This document shows, one piece after another, positions 1 through 7,895 of a stretch of DNA of 20,465 bases. The stretch lies in the IMG/VR virus record IMGVR_UViG_3300009080_000072, positions 1 through 20,465 of that record. One strand, 5' to 3'. Position 1 is the first letter of the stretch. Each line of letters starts with the position of its first letter. The notes below the pieces were generated by a model. It did not search any database, was not told the DNA's origin, and saw nothing but the letters and a program-made list of their open reading frames with translations. Origin of the DNA: a virus. A program made the position numbers and the translations under genes.

Positions 1-1128
1 CGACACGAACGACTCCAGCGCGGCGCGGATCGCCGTCTCGTGTGCTTCCCGCTCTGTCGATCCCTCTGCCAGCTCATCGTCGAGGATGTCGCGATACCGA
101 CCGACCCACCGGGCCGCATTGGTGGCGAACTGATCGCGCACGGCGGCGCGCTGCTGACGGCGCAGGGCGCGGCGATCCTTGCGCTCCTCTCTGCGGTCTT
201 CTCTCTGATCTTTTCGGGTGGGTTTCGACATCGGGCGCACCTGTGACGCCGGGGCGGGGGCGGGCGTCGGGGAGGGTGTGGTGGAGGACGCCGGGGAGGG
301 CGCCGGGGAGGGTGTGGTGGACGGGGCGGGCGTCGGCGCAGGGGCGGGCGTCAGCGTGGGATTCTGCTTGATCACCGTGGGCGCGTCATCCTCTGCGGGC
401 TCCTCGATGACCGGCGGCTGTGATGCCGCCCCGCCGGAGGAGAAAACCGCCCGCGCCGCGTCGAGTCGGCGCTGACGGTCGGACAGTCCATTCAGACCGC
501 CGTTGATCCGGCGTGTCACCGTCTCTGTATCGTCCCGGTCTGTCGGCGCGTTCAGGCTGTGGTCCAGCCAATAGACGGCGGCGATCATGAACGCGGTATC
601 AGGCTGTGCAGCGCGGGCCGGGCGCACCTCCAGGCGAGTCTTCAGGAGCGATCCATACCGGGCATAGTTGGCGCGGCCTGTCAGCTGGATCACGCCGCGT
701 CCCTTGTATCGCACCCCGTCGCCCGGCTGGACATTGCCCAGATCCGCGCGCCCCTCGTATGCCTCCCCGGTGGCGTACTCCTCCAGGGTGGCGAATCCTG
801 CCGACTCGTGACCGAGCTGTGCAAGGAACTGCGGGAGCCGGGCGGGGATGATGTGGGCGTGACGCAGGGCGGCGTGCAGCGGGCGCACCCACGCTGCGGG
901 GAACGCGGGCGCGATCTTGCGCATCTCCTCCAGGCTGGGGAGGTGCAGCGCCTCTGCGTCAACCGATGCTGACAGCACCGTGAGTGCATCAGCCGGTGGC
1001 AGCGCAGACACCCCGGCGGCGTCGAGGGCGGCGCGGGTGCGCGGGCCGGGTAGCCCGTCGAGCCTGCCGGGGGAGAATCCCAGGCGACTCAGGGCGATCT
1101 GTGTCTGCATGATCGTGGCGTCCGTCAT
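1..1128 (-). CDS. Modular endolysin, GH19 chitinase-like (3' end beyond window)
   Basis: This is a peptidoglycan-cleaving lysin, read for 376 codons with no stop before the window edge. Residues 7-38 (LSRLGF, PGRLDG, GPRTRAAL) resemble a PG_binding_1 repeat. Residues about 70-228 form a GH19 lysozyme/chitinase domain. It shows GHES (E108, likely catalytic acid), LEEY (E116/E117, likely second carboxylate), AYEGRADLGN, GVRYKGRGVIQLTGRANY and a late RRINGG motif. Residues about 255-297 are a Pro/Ala/Ser/Thr linker. Residues 300-376 are extremely charged (KPTRKDQREDRREERKDRR), followed by a predicted helix. The ATG overlaps the stop of the upstream 78-residue gene (ATGA), so translation is probably coupled. 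The GH19 assignment comes from motif recognition and is strong. The role of the charged tail is unknown; it might help reach the wall or bind a partner. Confidence 0.93.
   Translation of the reverse strand, partial: MTDATIMQTQIALSRLGFSPGRLDGLPGPRTRAALDAAGVSALPPADALTVLSASVDAEALHLPSLEEMRKIAPAFPAAWVRPLHAALRHAHIIPARLPQFLAQLGHESAGFATLEEYATGEAYEGRADLGNVQPGDGVRYKGRGVIQLTGRANYARYGSLLKTRLEVRPARAAQPDTAFMIAAVYWLDHSLNAPTDRDDTETVTRRINGGLNGLSDRQRRLDAARAVFSSGGAASQPPVIEEPAEDDAPTVIKQNPTLTPAPAPTPAPSTTPSPAPSPASSTTPSPTPAPAPASQVRPMSKPTRKDQREDRREERKDRRALRRQQRAAVRDQFATNAARWVGRYRDILDDELAEGSTEREAHETAIRAALESFVS
268..321 (-). repeat. Direct and tandem repeats encoding the lysin linker
   Basis: An 18-base unit (plus strand CGGGGAGGGTGTGGTGGA) occurs at 268-285 and again at 304-321, exactly 36 bases (12 codons) apart. 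Between them a 12-base unit, CGCCGGGGAGGG, is repeated in tandem at 289-300 and 301-312. All copies keep the reading frame and encode STTPSP and PSPAP-type linker. This is the pattern expected from in-frame slippage or unequal recombination that changes linker length. Confidence 0.85.
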
Positions 1129-1361
1129 GCCGTCGCCACTGCAAGCGCATCGAGGACGCACCGGGCGATCACCCGCGCGTCAGCCTCTATCGGGGAGGCG
1201 GCATCAGTCGCAGTGTACAGCGCCTCCCATGCTGCGACGTCAGCGGTTGGGATTAGGACGGGGATAATTACAAACTCGTCCTCAATCTCTGTCCCGTCAG
1301 CGTCCTCTGTGGATACCGACTCTGTGGAGAGCTGGGAGGCGTCAACGTGTATCGCGGGCAT
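1125..1361 (-). CDS. Small acidic protein of unknown function
   Basis: This 78-residue protein is not recognised. The N-terminal third is acidic and Ser/Thr-rich (STESVSTEDADGTEIEDE). A short hydrophobic strand (FVIIPVLIPTADVAAW) and an Ala-rich C-terminal helix (IEADARVIARCVLDALAVAT) follow. It starts two bases after the stop of the tail-fibre-like gene, with a GGAG ribosome-binding site nine bases before the ATG. It ends inside the lysin start codon (ATGA). Its place between tip proteins and lysin could suit a tail-tip accessory protein or a fibre chaperone. That is inference from position only. Confidence 0.75.
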   Translation of the reverse strand: MPAIHVDASQLSTESVSTEDADGTEIEDEFVIIPVLIPTADVAAWEALYTATDAASPIEADARVIARCVLDALAVATA

Positions 1362-1363
1362 GT

Positions 1364-2128
1364 CTACACTCCAAAGCTTACGATCGATGTGGTCTGACTG
1401 ATTCGCATGGTGACGAGACTACCGGCGGCGATCGTGCCAGTGCCATAGGTGCCGATACCTACCATCTGATAGACCGCCGTTTCAGATCCGAATCCTGCAT
1501 TATAGTTGCTATTCCGCGATCCACTGTTCAGCGCAGTCTGATCGGCTTTTACCGTGATGTATGTGCCTGATCCTAATGAATCATTACTCCGCATCACGGT
1601 AGCGAGCCCACGGGACAGAGAGCTGTTCTGGCCTGATGTCTGCGCTGCTATCGTCCACACCCCGTATTGAAACGGGTTCGACGTGGACCCACCGTGGCGG
1701 AAAAAACCGCCCGTGCCGTCCATCGTATTGACGTCGGTAGACGTTGGATCATTGGCAAGCCCGACCACGACAGCGCGCGCCCACGGTGTCGGCGTTGCAT
1801 TGTTTTTTAAGTCGGTGGTCATTACCACCGTGTTCAGGTTCGTGGCGGATATTGCGCGGTACCACCTCGGCCAATGATGCCCGTTATTCGACGCGGCGGG
1901 CATATATTTAGCGTCACCCTGTGCAAGGCCCGCCATTCTGATCGTCGTCTCCCCGGTCGATGCGTCAAAAGTTGCGCCGCCCGTCCCGTATGTGGTGTCG
2001 ATCAGTCCATCCGGATCATACAATGTCCACCCTGAAGTCAGATCGACCACTTCAGGGGTGATCGCGTTTGTCGGTCCATCAGTGCCGCCACCGCCGCCCC
2101 CTCCGCCGGGGAAAATAAAGACGCTCAT
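1364..2128 (-). CDS. Tail-tip/fibre-like protein with polyglycine N-terminus
   Basis: The 254-residue product begins MSVFIFPGGGGGGGGTDGP, a short hydrophobic anchor followed by eight consecutive glycines. The rest is Ser/Thr/Asn/Gly-rich with alternating beta-strand character and no predicted helix or membrane segment. This is typical of lectin- or jelly-roll-like receptor-binding and fibre proteins. No family motif is recognised. The start overlaps the stop of the preceding gene (ATGA). The coding sequence between about 1380 and 1920 is visibly poorer in G+C than the head genes and uses more A/T-ending codons, as host-range genes that are often exchanged tend to do. Receptor binding is inferred from composition and position at the distal end of the tail operon. 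Confidence 0.7.
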   Translation of the reverse strand: MSVFIFPGGGGGGGGTDGPTNAITPEVVDLTSGWTLYDPDGLIDTTYGTGGATFDASTGETTIRMAGLAQGDAKYMPAASNNGHHWPRWYRAISATNLNTVVMTTDLKNNATPTPWARAVVVGLANDPTSTDVNTMDGTGGFFRHGGSTSNPFQYGVWTIAAQTSGQNSSLSRGLATVMRSNDSLGSGTYITVKADQTALNSGSRNSNYNAGFGSETAVYQMVGIGTYGTGTIAAGSLVTMRISQTTSIVSFGV

Positions 2129-2448
2129 CGGGCGGGCTCAGAAGATGCGCGGACATCCACCGTACCCGACGCAGCGGAGATGCAAACCGTGGCGTAATCC
2201 CCAGCGGATACGCGCCCGCCGAATGTGACCGAATATCCCTTCGCTGCCTCATCTGCCGTCAGCTCCAGTCGCTTCGCTGCGCCGGGGGCTGCGCCGCCCT
2301 CGATTACGCCGTTATAGACGTGGATCGCGCCGCTTGCCAGGATCTTACAGAGGTGACCGGGCAGACCCCGGATCTGGGTACAGGTTGTGCCCGCCCCGGT
2401 GACAGCGCCGAATGCGGGCTGGACTGGACTTGTGAGATCGATCGCCAT
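2125..2448 (-). CDS. Small beta-rich tail-tip accessory protein
   Basis: This 107-residue protein is not recognised as a named family. It has alternating short strands (CTQIRGLPGHLCKILASGAIHVYNGVI, GYSVTFGGRVSAGDYATVCISA), two or three cysteines and no hydrophobic segment long enough for a membrane helix. Small beta-rich proteins of this kind often sit next to tail-fibre genes in marine and environmental phages. The ATG is preceded by a Shine-Dalgarno AGGAG whose first bases lie in the 3' arm of a hairpin at 2459-2493. It is the only tail gene with a leader of more than 70 bases, so it may be expressed or regulated separately. Its stop overlaps the next start (ATGA). Confidence 0.75.
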   Translation of the reverse strand: MAIDLTSPVQPAFGAVTGAGTTCTQIRGLPGHLCKILASGAIHVYNGVIEGGAAPGAAKRLELTADEAAKGYSVTFGGRVSAGDYATVCISAASGTVDVRASSEPAR

Positions 2449-2458
2449 TGGTCCGCTC

Positions 2459-2493
2459 CTATGGCGGAATGATACCGATCTGGCCCGCCATAG
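2459..2493 (-). promoter_or_regulatory. Hairpin in the leader of the 107-residue gene
   Basis: The 74-base gap between two tail genes contains a perfect 9-bp stem. CTATGGCGG at 2459-2467 pairs with CCGCCATAG at 2485-2493, with a 17-base loop. In the minus-strand transcript the 3' arm runs into the AGGAG of the next gene. No U-tract follows, so a simple intrinsic terminator is unlikely. An RNA-processing site or partial masking of the ribosome-binding site fits better, but this is inference. Confidence 0.5.
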
Positions 2494-2522
2494 TCCATAT
2501 AATGCCCGCGCGCCGGGGCGGC

Positions 2523-4172
2523 TTAAACGCCGGGGATCTTGGTACTACTCCCCCGGATCGGATCGTCGTCAAATGCGATCACCAGATCCCAACTGATCCC
2601 ATTCCAGGACCGCTCCAGGACCGTCGCCAGATACGTCCTGTGCAGCGTGGCAGACTGCCAGCGTACCTGCACGCCGGGGTGAAGCCACCCATAGGATCGG
2701 TGTGCCGTGTAGTCCCGCTCCGCGTAGCCAAAACCAAGCACCTGCACACGCTCCCGCGCGATGAGCGCCGCACTGGAGTCGTCATAGATCCAGTCCAGCT
2801 CCAGCACCTCAGACTGCACCACCTCCGCCGCCGTCGATGTCGTCCATCGGTTGACCGATAGCTCTGCGTATTCGTCGGGGAACGCCTCCGGATCTGCGGG
2901 ATCTGGATCGGCCTGCACGGTGACGGTGCGTTTGAAGTCGCCCGTCGCTGCGCGGGGAGCAAATCGTATGGAGGAGCGGTTGATCACGTCTGCCAACTTT
3001 GTCCGCGTGATCATTGGCCCGCTTGGTTCCATGTCCGGTCCCTCGATGATCAGCTGTAGCCCCTCTGCATCTGCGGTGTTCAGGAGGCGGGGCTGTGGGT
3101 ACAGTCCATCCGGCCCGGTGCGCACCTCTGTCTGCACGGGTTCGAGTAGCCGGGTGACCAACGACATCGGGGTGAGCGTCGGCGTATTCAGGTACGTCGC
3201 CACCTTGACCCGATCCAGTGTAGCCGCCTCGATAAGCCACCGATCGACATCGACCACCAGAGAGCTGCGCAGGAGCGCCCACGCGCACACGCTCCCCAGC
3301 CCCTCCAGGGTGCCGCCGCTAAATGGCGAGGTGAGCCCGCCGCCGTTTGTCCAGCTCACCCAATACTCTGCGCTCGCTTTGTCGATGCTGCCGGAGTGGA
3401 TGTTGACGTAGCTGTACAGCCTCCCCAGCCCGTCGGTAGTTTGCTCGACGGTGAAGGTGTCTGATAGCCGGTCTGCGTCGTACACTGTGACCGTGACCGC
3501 CTCCACACCGTGCCCGGCGATCAGTAGCCGATCATCTGATCCGGAGTCGAGGACGACATAGGCGGGTGATCCTGAAGTGCCCCCCAGTGTGCCGTCGGAC
3601 TTGCGGAATACCCCCGGCGTCCCGATGACGGTCGGGTACACCTTCCCCGTCGATGCGCTGGGGGCGTTGGGATGTGTGATCGGGTTGATCGACGCGGCTT
3701 CATCGAGGACGTATGCATTGTCATCTGACGCCGACGCATCGAGGGTGAACGATAGGAAGCCGACCGGGCGGGACGGATCGGCGTATACCGGCTGTGAAAG
3801 CCGCCCCGTGAGGTATCGGAAGCGCCGATCGTAGTCCTGCCGTGATGCGCCGGTTTGTGCGTCGGTGAACACCGCGAACAGGTGGCCGCGTGCTTGCTCC
3901 AGGCGATACCCGCGCGCGATCTGCTGTGCCACGTCCACCCCGTCGAGGAGGACAGCGAGCGGCACGGTGTCACTCTCCTGCACGCCCTGACGGGACACGG
4001 CATCTACCACTGACGGCTCGGATAGCCCGTCCTGGTACGCCACCACTGCGCCCGACGGCGTGGTCAGATCCACCGGCTGCGTCGAAAGCCGATAGGTGCG
4101 CCCTCCCCAGTCGAGATCCAGGCACCACGTCAGCGCCGCGCCCTCGATGTCCGTCGGGTGCTGCCGGGCCAT
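2523..4172 (-). CDS. Tail-tip/hub-like structural protein
   Basis: The 549-residue product follows the large tail-tip gene directly: its ATG shares one base with that gene's TAA. The N-terminal region (WCLDLDWGGRTYRLSTQPVDL) looks like the strand-rich opening domain of distal-tail and baseplate proteins. The middle has Gly/Ser-rich strands, and residues about 290-400 are more helical (SVCAWALLRSSLVVDVDRWLIE, LTPMSLVTRLLEP). The C-terminus returns to beta structure (SYGWLHPGVQVRWQSATLHRTYLATVLERSW). No enzymatic motif is seen. Size, order after the tape measure and composition suggest a hub or adaptor linking tube to fibres. The hub role is inferred from gene order, not from a recognised domain. 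Confidence 0.72.
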   Translation of the reverse strand: MARQHPTDIEGAALTWCLDLDWGGRTYRLSTQPVDLTTPSGAVVAYQDGLSEPSVVDAVSRQGVQESDTVPLAVLLDGVDVAQQIARGYRLEQARGHLFAVFTDAQTGASRQDYDRRFRYLTGRLSQPVYADPSRPVGFLSFTLDASASDDNAYVLDEAASINPITHPNAPSASTGKVYPTVIGTPGVFRKSDGTLGGTSGSPAYVVLDSGSDDRLLIAGHGVEAVTVTVYDADRLSDTFTVEQTTDGLGRLYSYVNIHSGSIDKASAEYWVSWTNGGGLTSPFSGGTLEGLGSVCAWALLRSSLVVDVDRWLIEAATLDRVKVATYLNTPTLTPMSLVTRLLEPVQTEVRTGPDGLYPQPRLLNTADAEGLQLIIEGPDMEPSGPMITRTKLADVINRSSIRFAPRAATGDFKRTVTVQADPDPADPEAFPDEYAELSVNRWTTSTAAEVVQSEVLELDWIYDDSSAALIARERVQVLGFGYAERDYTAHRSYGWLHPGVQVRWQSATLHRTYLATVLERSWNGISWDLVIAFDDDPIRGSSTKIPGV

Positions 4173-7100
4173 TATCGCACCTCCTCCAGGACTACCGTCG
4201 CCACCCTAAACATCTCCCCGGTCTGTGGGCTGCACTCCTCCCCCAGCACAGACTCCACCTGGACCGCGCTTGCCATCGTGCAGAGCATGAATTCATCTGA
4301 GAACCGGTGATGGATCGTGTCTGATCCCCCGATGTCGATGCAGGGCAGGTATGTAATCGCGTCGAGCGCGCCGACATCCTGGAGGACGCCGCGCAGGGAT
4401 AGCGGCGGATCTTTCTGTGCCGCGACGGGCCAATTCCCCGCCGTCGTGGTGGAGGTGAGGTAATCGGGCGCAGTGGTCGCACCCTGGAGCTGTGTTGTGT
4501 CGATGGGATCGGGCCATGCGATCCGCACGGTGCGCCCGCCGGGGCCTGCGCGTCGAGCCCGCTGCACGCCGCCGATCGTCGTCTCTGTCAGATCGCCCGA
4601 CTCCTGCATAGACACCCGACCGTGACCGTATTGCGTGCCGAACACAAAGACGCGGCCCATCGAGAGGTGCCCGCAGCGCACGTCAAGGTCTGTGGTGGTC
4701 TGCGCGTCGATGCGCACAGCCCAGCCTCCCCCGGTTTCGCCGTTGGTGTGGAACGTCACGGCGAATTTGTCCGGTATCAGGGTGACAGTGGACACCGTGG
4801 GCTCCGATCCGTCGATCCCGTCGAGGCGAAATACTGGTTTAGGGGAGCTGACGGCAGGGGCAAGCGTGCCTGCAGTGTTGCCCGTGATGCGTCGGCACAC
4901 GCCGGAGGCAAACCGCACCGTCCACCCGGCGCACTCATTCTCCCGAAAATAGCGCCCGGTGGAGGGTGAGGGGATCGAGGGCACGATCAGTTCATTACCC
5001 CGGCGCGTCAGTGAGAACGCCGTGGTCAGCCCGTTGTCCAGCGTTGCCACCGATACCCACGCGCTTGATGTGGTGTCCCACCGCTCGAGGCTCCCGCTAC
5101 TCCAGTTCACCCCGGCGAATGTCGCATAGAGGAGCGTCCCGCCGAATCCTTGTTCCTCTGCGCCCGGCGTGGTGGCGTCGGTGTTGAGTACAAACGGGAT
5201 CAGCTGCTCTGGACAGCTCCCCGACGTGACCGCGACGGATCGCCATGTGCTGCGGGGGCTGGGGCTCTCTCTGTACAGCACCCGCTCGATGGGATGATCG
5301 TATGCCGTGGCAATAGAGAAGGTATCGCCCTCCATCGCGGTCCCATCGACTGCGACGATCCGCACGCCGTCGTCCACCCCGACGTATTGACCGCGCCGGG
5401 ACAGCGGTTGTCCTGCAAGATCGGCAGGGTTGCTAAACCCTCCGCCCAATGCGCCCGCCGTGCCAGCCCCTCCCATGTAGTGCAGTTCATGGACGATGTG
5501 AACGCCGGTATCTGTGCCCGCAGCACCAAACCGGATTCGGTTCGTCCCGGCGGGAGATGTCGCACCGATCAGGGTGTAGTCCTGGATCGCAGTAGTCCAG
5601 CTCCGATCGGACTTGCTATCAAGTGCACGAAACCAGCAGGAGAACTTACCCCCGACCACAGCCGCCAGAACGTCGATCCCGCCCGACGGTGCTACAGCGG
5701 TTTTATCGATCCCGATATTACCCCCGCCGCCGTTGTCGTACATCCTGAAAGCGGACGTGGTGAACTGGATCGACGCCTCGTATTCTGTGCTTCCGTCAGC
5801 CGTTCGGATCTTGAGAACGCATCGATCTGTCCCAAGCGCGCCGCCGCTGTTGACTGTCAGGCCGTACCGAACGATCAACCCCTGCGCCACGGTGGAGACG
5901 GGCGCATAATCGCTATATCGGGTGTTTCCTGACACCGTGCGCGACAACGTGCCCGCCGTGGTGATCGCGTCTGTGCCTGCGCCCGTGGTGGTCAATCCCG
6001 CAATGTTCGCGGGCAACTCAGCGGGTAGATAGCTCCGAATCCACCCGCTGCGCTGGTATGAGCTGGGGAGATCGGCACGCCCCGGCAGCGTCACCGTAGA
6101 TCCGCCACCGATGAACAGGGCGGCAAGCGTGGTCGATGTCGTCACGTCTGATTCAGTGAGGTGGAGGAGCACCTGACGCCCCCGGTGGTTGACGCCGACA
6201 AACGAAGTCAAGTAGGAGGACGCATCCCCCGTGTACGCGATCGACGCATCCCCGGCGTGGGTTCCCTGCGCGTCACCGTCACCGGAATACAGCCACGACA
6301 GGCCCCCGTCAGTGGACTGGATCAGAAATACCGATCCCTCATCGGTCGCATCTGTTGTGGCAAGCCTGAACGCACCATAGAGCGTACCGTCACCCGCCCG
6401 CCATACTGATCCGTCACCTGATACGATCACGTTTTGAGGATAGCTAAACTCCAAAACCTTGCCAGATCCAGCCGTGCCGGGTGCCTCAAATATCAGGAAG
6501 TCGGTAGCGTTGAGGATCACCGCAGCGCGGGCCGATATTGACGCCGACGCAGAGGGCAAGAATACGCGCATCAGGAATTGGACACCTGAATACAGAGCGT
6601 CGTCGATCTCTCCAGGCCAGAACACCCCCAGCTGTCCATCCATCTCGATCACGCTGTGGTTGCTAAAAGAGATTTCAAGACCGCCCTCAACCAGGGCCAC
6701 GGCAACTTCACGGCGGGTAAAGTTCCCGCCCCGGCTGACACTGAAATATTGAACCAGACGATCGCGGACACCCTGCGCGGTGTCATTGTCGATAATGTGC
6801 CCGACCAACAAACATTGACCGCCACTAAACGCCATGCGCAGCCGGGACACCTCATATCCGCTTGCTCCGGCGGATATGTTAACGCCGACATCTGACGCGC
6901 GGGCTGCTACCTGCGCCCACGTCACGCCCCCGTCAAGGCTGCGATGCGTTGCAACGTGCGCATAAAGCGCGGTGCTGTCGTAAGTCCACCGCGCCACATA
7001 CAGCCCGCCGTCGCGGGGGTTGTATGCGATCGCGGGGTGGTAGCCGTCAGTCGGGGAGTCTGATTGACTGTGGACTGTCGATATCGTCCATGTCCCGCCC

Positions 7101-7579
7101 GCCGGGTCATACACTGCGCACTCAATATTGTACGTCGGGGAGCCTGTCGTGACTTGCCTCTGGTACACCACGGCGATCCGATCTGTGCGGTCCTGTGCAT
7201 AGAACGCGCAGGAGTCGGGATCGGACAGCGCCCCCGTCGATGTCGCTACCGTGCTTTGTATCGCTTGCCATGCGCTACTTTGCTGCACGTCACACCCGCG
7301 CCACCGATCCGCGCCGTCACCGTCGTATTGGTAAATTACCTCTGCGCCGCCGGGACCGACAACACCCGCGCGCCCCTTGACCTTGATCCTCAGATCCTTG
7401 TCTGCCGACTGCGCGCCCGCAGCCTGGAGGGCAAGCGTATAGGCACCCTGCGCCTGTGGCTGTCCCGGCGTCGGTCCCTGTTGTGTGAATGTCGCTTTGT
7501 CAGTCCAGATAGACGCGGGCGTCAGGGCATAGGGGAGCCCAAAACCGCGCAGGGCATCACCGGTCACGTCTTGAGCCAT
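4172..7579 (-). CDS. Large tail-tip protein with sialidase-type Asp-boxes and a lectin-like insert
   Basis: This 1135-residue protein is the largest in the window. Residues about 100-480 have propeller-like strand repeats with two clear Asp-boxes (S-x-D-G-G-x-T/S-W): S214-W221 (SLDGGVTW) and S422-W429 (STDGGLSW). A degenerate copy lies near residues 157-164 (YDPAGGTW). Residues about 545-705 look like a LamG/concanavalin-type beta sandwich (IVRYGLTVNSGG, SFQFTT-like strands, GKFSCWFRALDSKSDRSW). The remaining C-terminus is a long beta-rich region shared in style with distal-tail proteins. Asp-boxes mark sialidase/BNR propellers but also occur in non-enzymatic ones, and I do not see a convincing arginine triad, so sugar binding is safer than hydrolysis. 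A GGAG site precedes the ATG. Several internal stretches (about 5560-5920 and 6420-6860) are less GC-rich. Confidence 0.8.
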   Translation of the reverse strand: MAQDVTGDALRGFGLPYALTPASIWTDKATFTQQGPTPGQPQAQGAYTLALQAAGAQSADKDLRIKVKGRAGVVGPGGAEVIYQYDGDGADRWRGCDVQQSSAWQAIQSTVATSTGALSDPDSCAFYAQDRTDRIAVVYQRQVTTGSPTYNIECAVYDPAGGTWTISTVHSQSDSPTDGYHPAIAYNPRDGGLYVARWTYDSTALYAHVATHRSLDGGVTWAQVAARASDVGVNISAGASGYEVSRLRMAFSGGQCLLVGHIIDNDTAQGVRDRLVQYFSVSRGGNFTRREVAVALVEGGLEISFSNHSVIEMDGQLGVFWPGEIDDALYSGVQFLMRVFLPSASASISARAAVILNATDFLIFEAPGTAGSGKVLEFSYPQNVIVSGDGSVWRAGDGTLYGAFRLATTDATDEGSVFLIQSTDGGLSWLYSGDGDAQGTHAGDASIAYTGDASSYLTSFVGVNHRGRQVLLHLTESDVTTSTTLAALFIGGGSTVTLPGRADLPSSYQRSGWIRSYLPAELPANIAGLTTTGAGTDAITTAGTLSRTVSGNTRYSDYAPVSTVAQGLIVRYGLTVNSGGALGTDRCVLKIRTADGSTEYEASIQFTTSAFRMYDNGGGGNIGIDKTAVAPSGGIDVLAAVVGGKFSCWFRALDSKSDRSWTTAIQDYTLIGATSPAGTNRIRFGAAGTDTGVHIVHELHYMGGAGTAGALGGGFSNPADLAGQPLSRRGQYVGVDDGVRIVAVDGTAMEGDTFSIATAYDHPIERVLYRESPSPRSTWRSVAVTSGSCPEQLIPFVLNTDATTPGAEEQGFGGTLLYATFAGVNWSSGSLERWDTTSSAWVSVATLDNGLTTAFSLTRRGNELIVPSIPSPSTGRYFRENECAGWTVRFASGVCRRITGNTAGTLAPAVSSPKPVFRLDGIDGSEPTVSTVTLIPDKFAVTFHTNGETGGGWAVRIDAQTTTDLDVRCGHLSMGRVFVFGTQYGHGRVSMQESGDLTETTIGGVQRARRAGPGGRTVRIAWPDPIDTTQLQGATTAPDYLTSTTTAGNWPVAAQKDPPLSLRGVLQDVGALDAITYLPCIDIGGSDTIHHRFSDEFMLCTMASAVQVESVLGEECSPQTGEMFRVATVVLEEVR

Positions 7580-7583
7580 AGAA

Positions 7584-7895
7584 CTACTCCATCATTAGGA
7601 AATAAATCCGCGCGTATCCTTGTCCATCATAATCCGGTGGGCACTCGATATTCAGCGCCCCGGCAGACTCATAAACGCGCCCCGCCGGATCGGCTGCACA
7701 CGCCGATCCGGCGGTGTAGTCGTCGCAATACACGACAGACAGCACCGACGCCGGGGGCACGCTGTCAACTTTCAGGACGCGCCCGCAGTATGAGGTGCGA
7801 TAGCTGCGGATCTCCCCCGTGGTGTACCCCTCAAGATCCCCAGCGTCGGGGAGGTCAAGAGGCGCGGCGCACGACAACAACAAGGCGGAGATCAT
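7584..7895 (-). CDS. Short lipoprotein-like protein inside the tail module
   Basis: The 103-residue product begins MISALLLSCAAPLDLP. LLSC fits a lipobox ([LVI][AST][GAS]C nearly), with C9 as the would-be lipidated residue. The signal is very short and lacks a basic n-region, so lipidation is uncertain. The mature part is acidic, has four further cysteines (in SYCGRV, VVYCDD, SACAAD and NIECPP) and ends IYFLMME. The ATG overlaps the tape-measure stop (TGATG) and the next gene starts four bases after its stop, so it belongs to the tail operon. No in-frame upstream ATG or GTG is close enough to lengthen the signal. Known phage lipoproteins can block superinfection or act as spanins; a small disulfide-containing tail protein is the main alternative. 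Confidence 0.72.
   Translation of the reverse strand: MISALLLSCAAPLDLPDAGDLEGYTTGEIRSYRTSYCGRVLKVDSVPPASVLSVVYCDDYTAGSACAADPAGRVYESAGALNIECPPDYDGQGYARIYFLMME

Noticed and set aside
245-350. G-quadruplex-forming region on the plus strand
   Set aside because: The G-runs are fully explained by Pro codons of the lysin linker on the other strand. I see nothing to indicate a structural role.
2494-2503. TATAAT on the plus strand as a promoter
   Set aside because: No plus-strand gene follows and no -35 partner is seen. It is an isolated hexamer in the gap.
5150-5932. 260-codon plus-strand open frame opposite the large tail gene
   Set aside because: Antisense to a well-supported frame. Rich in Arg, Pro and Cys, with no domain.
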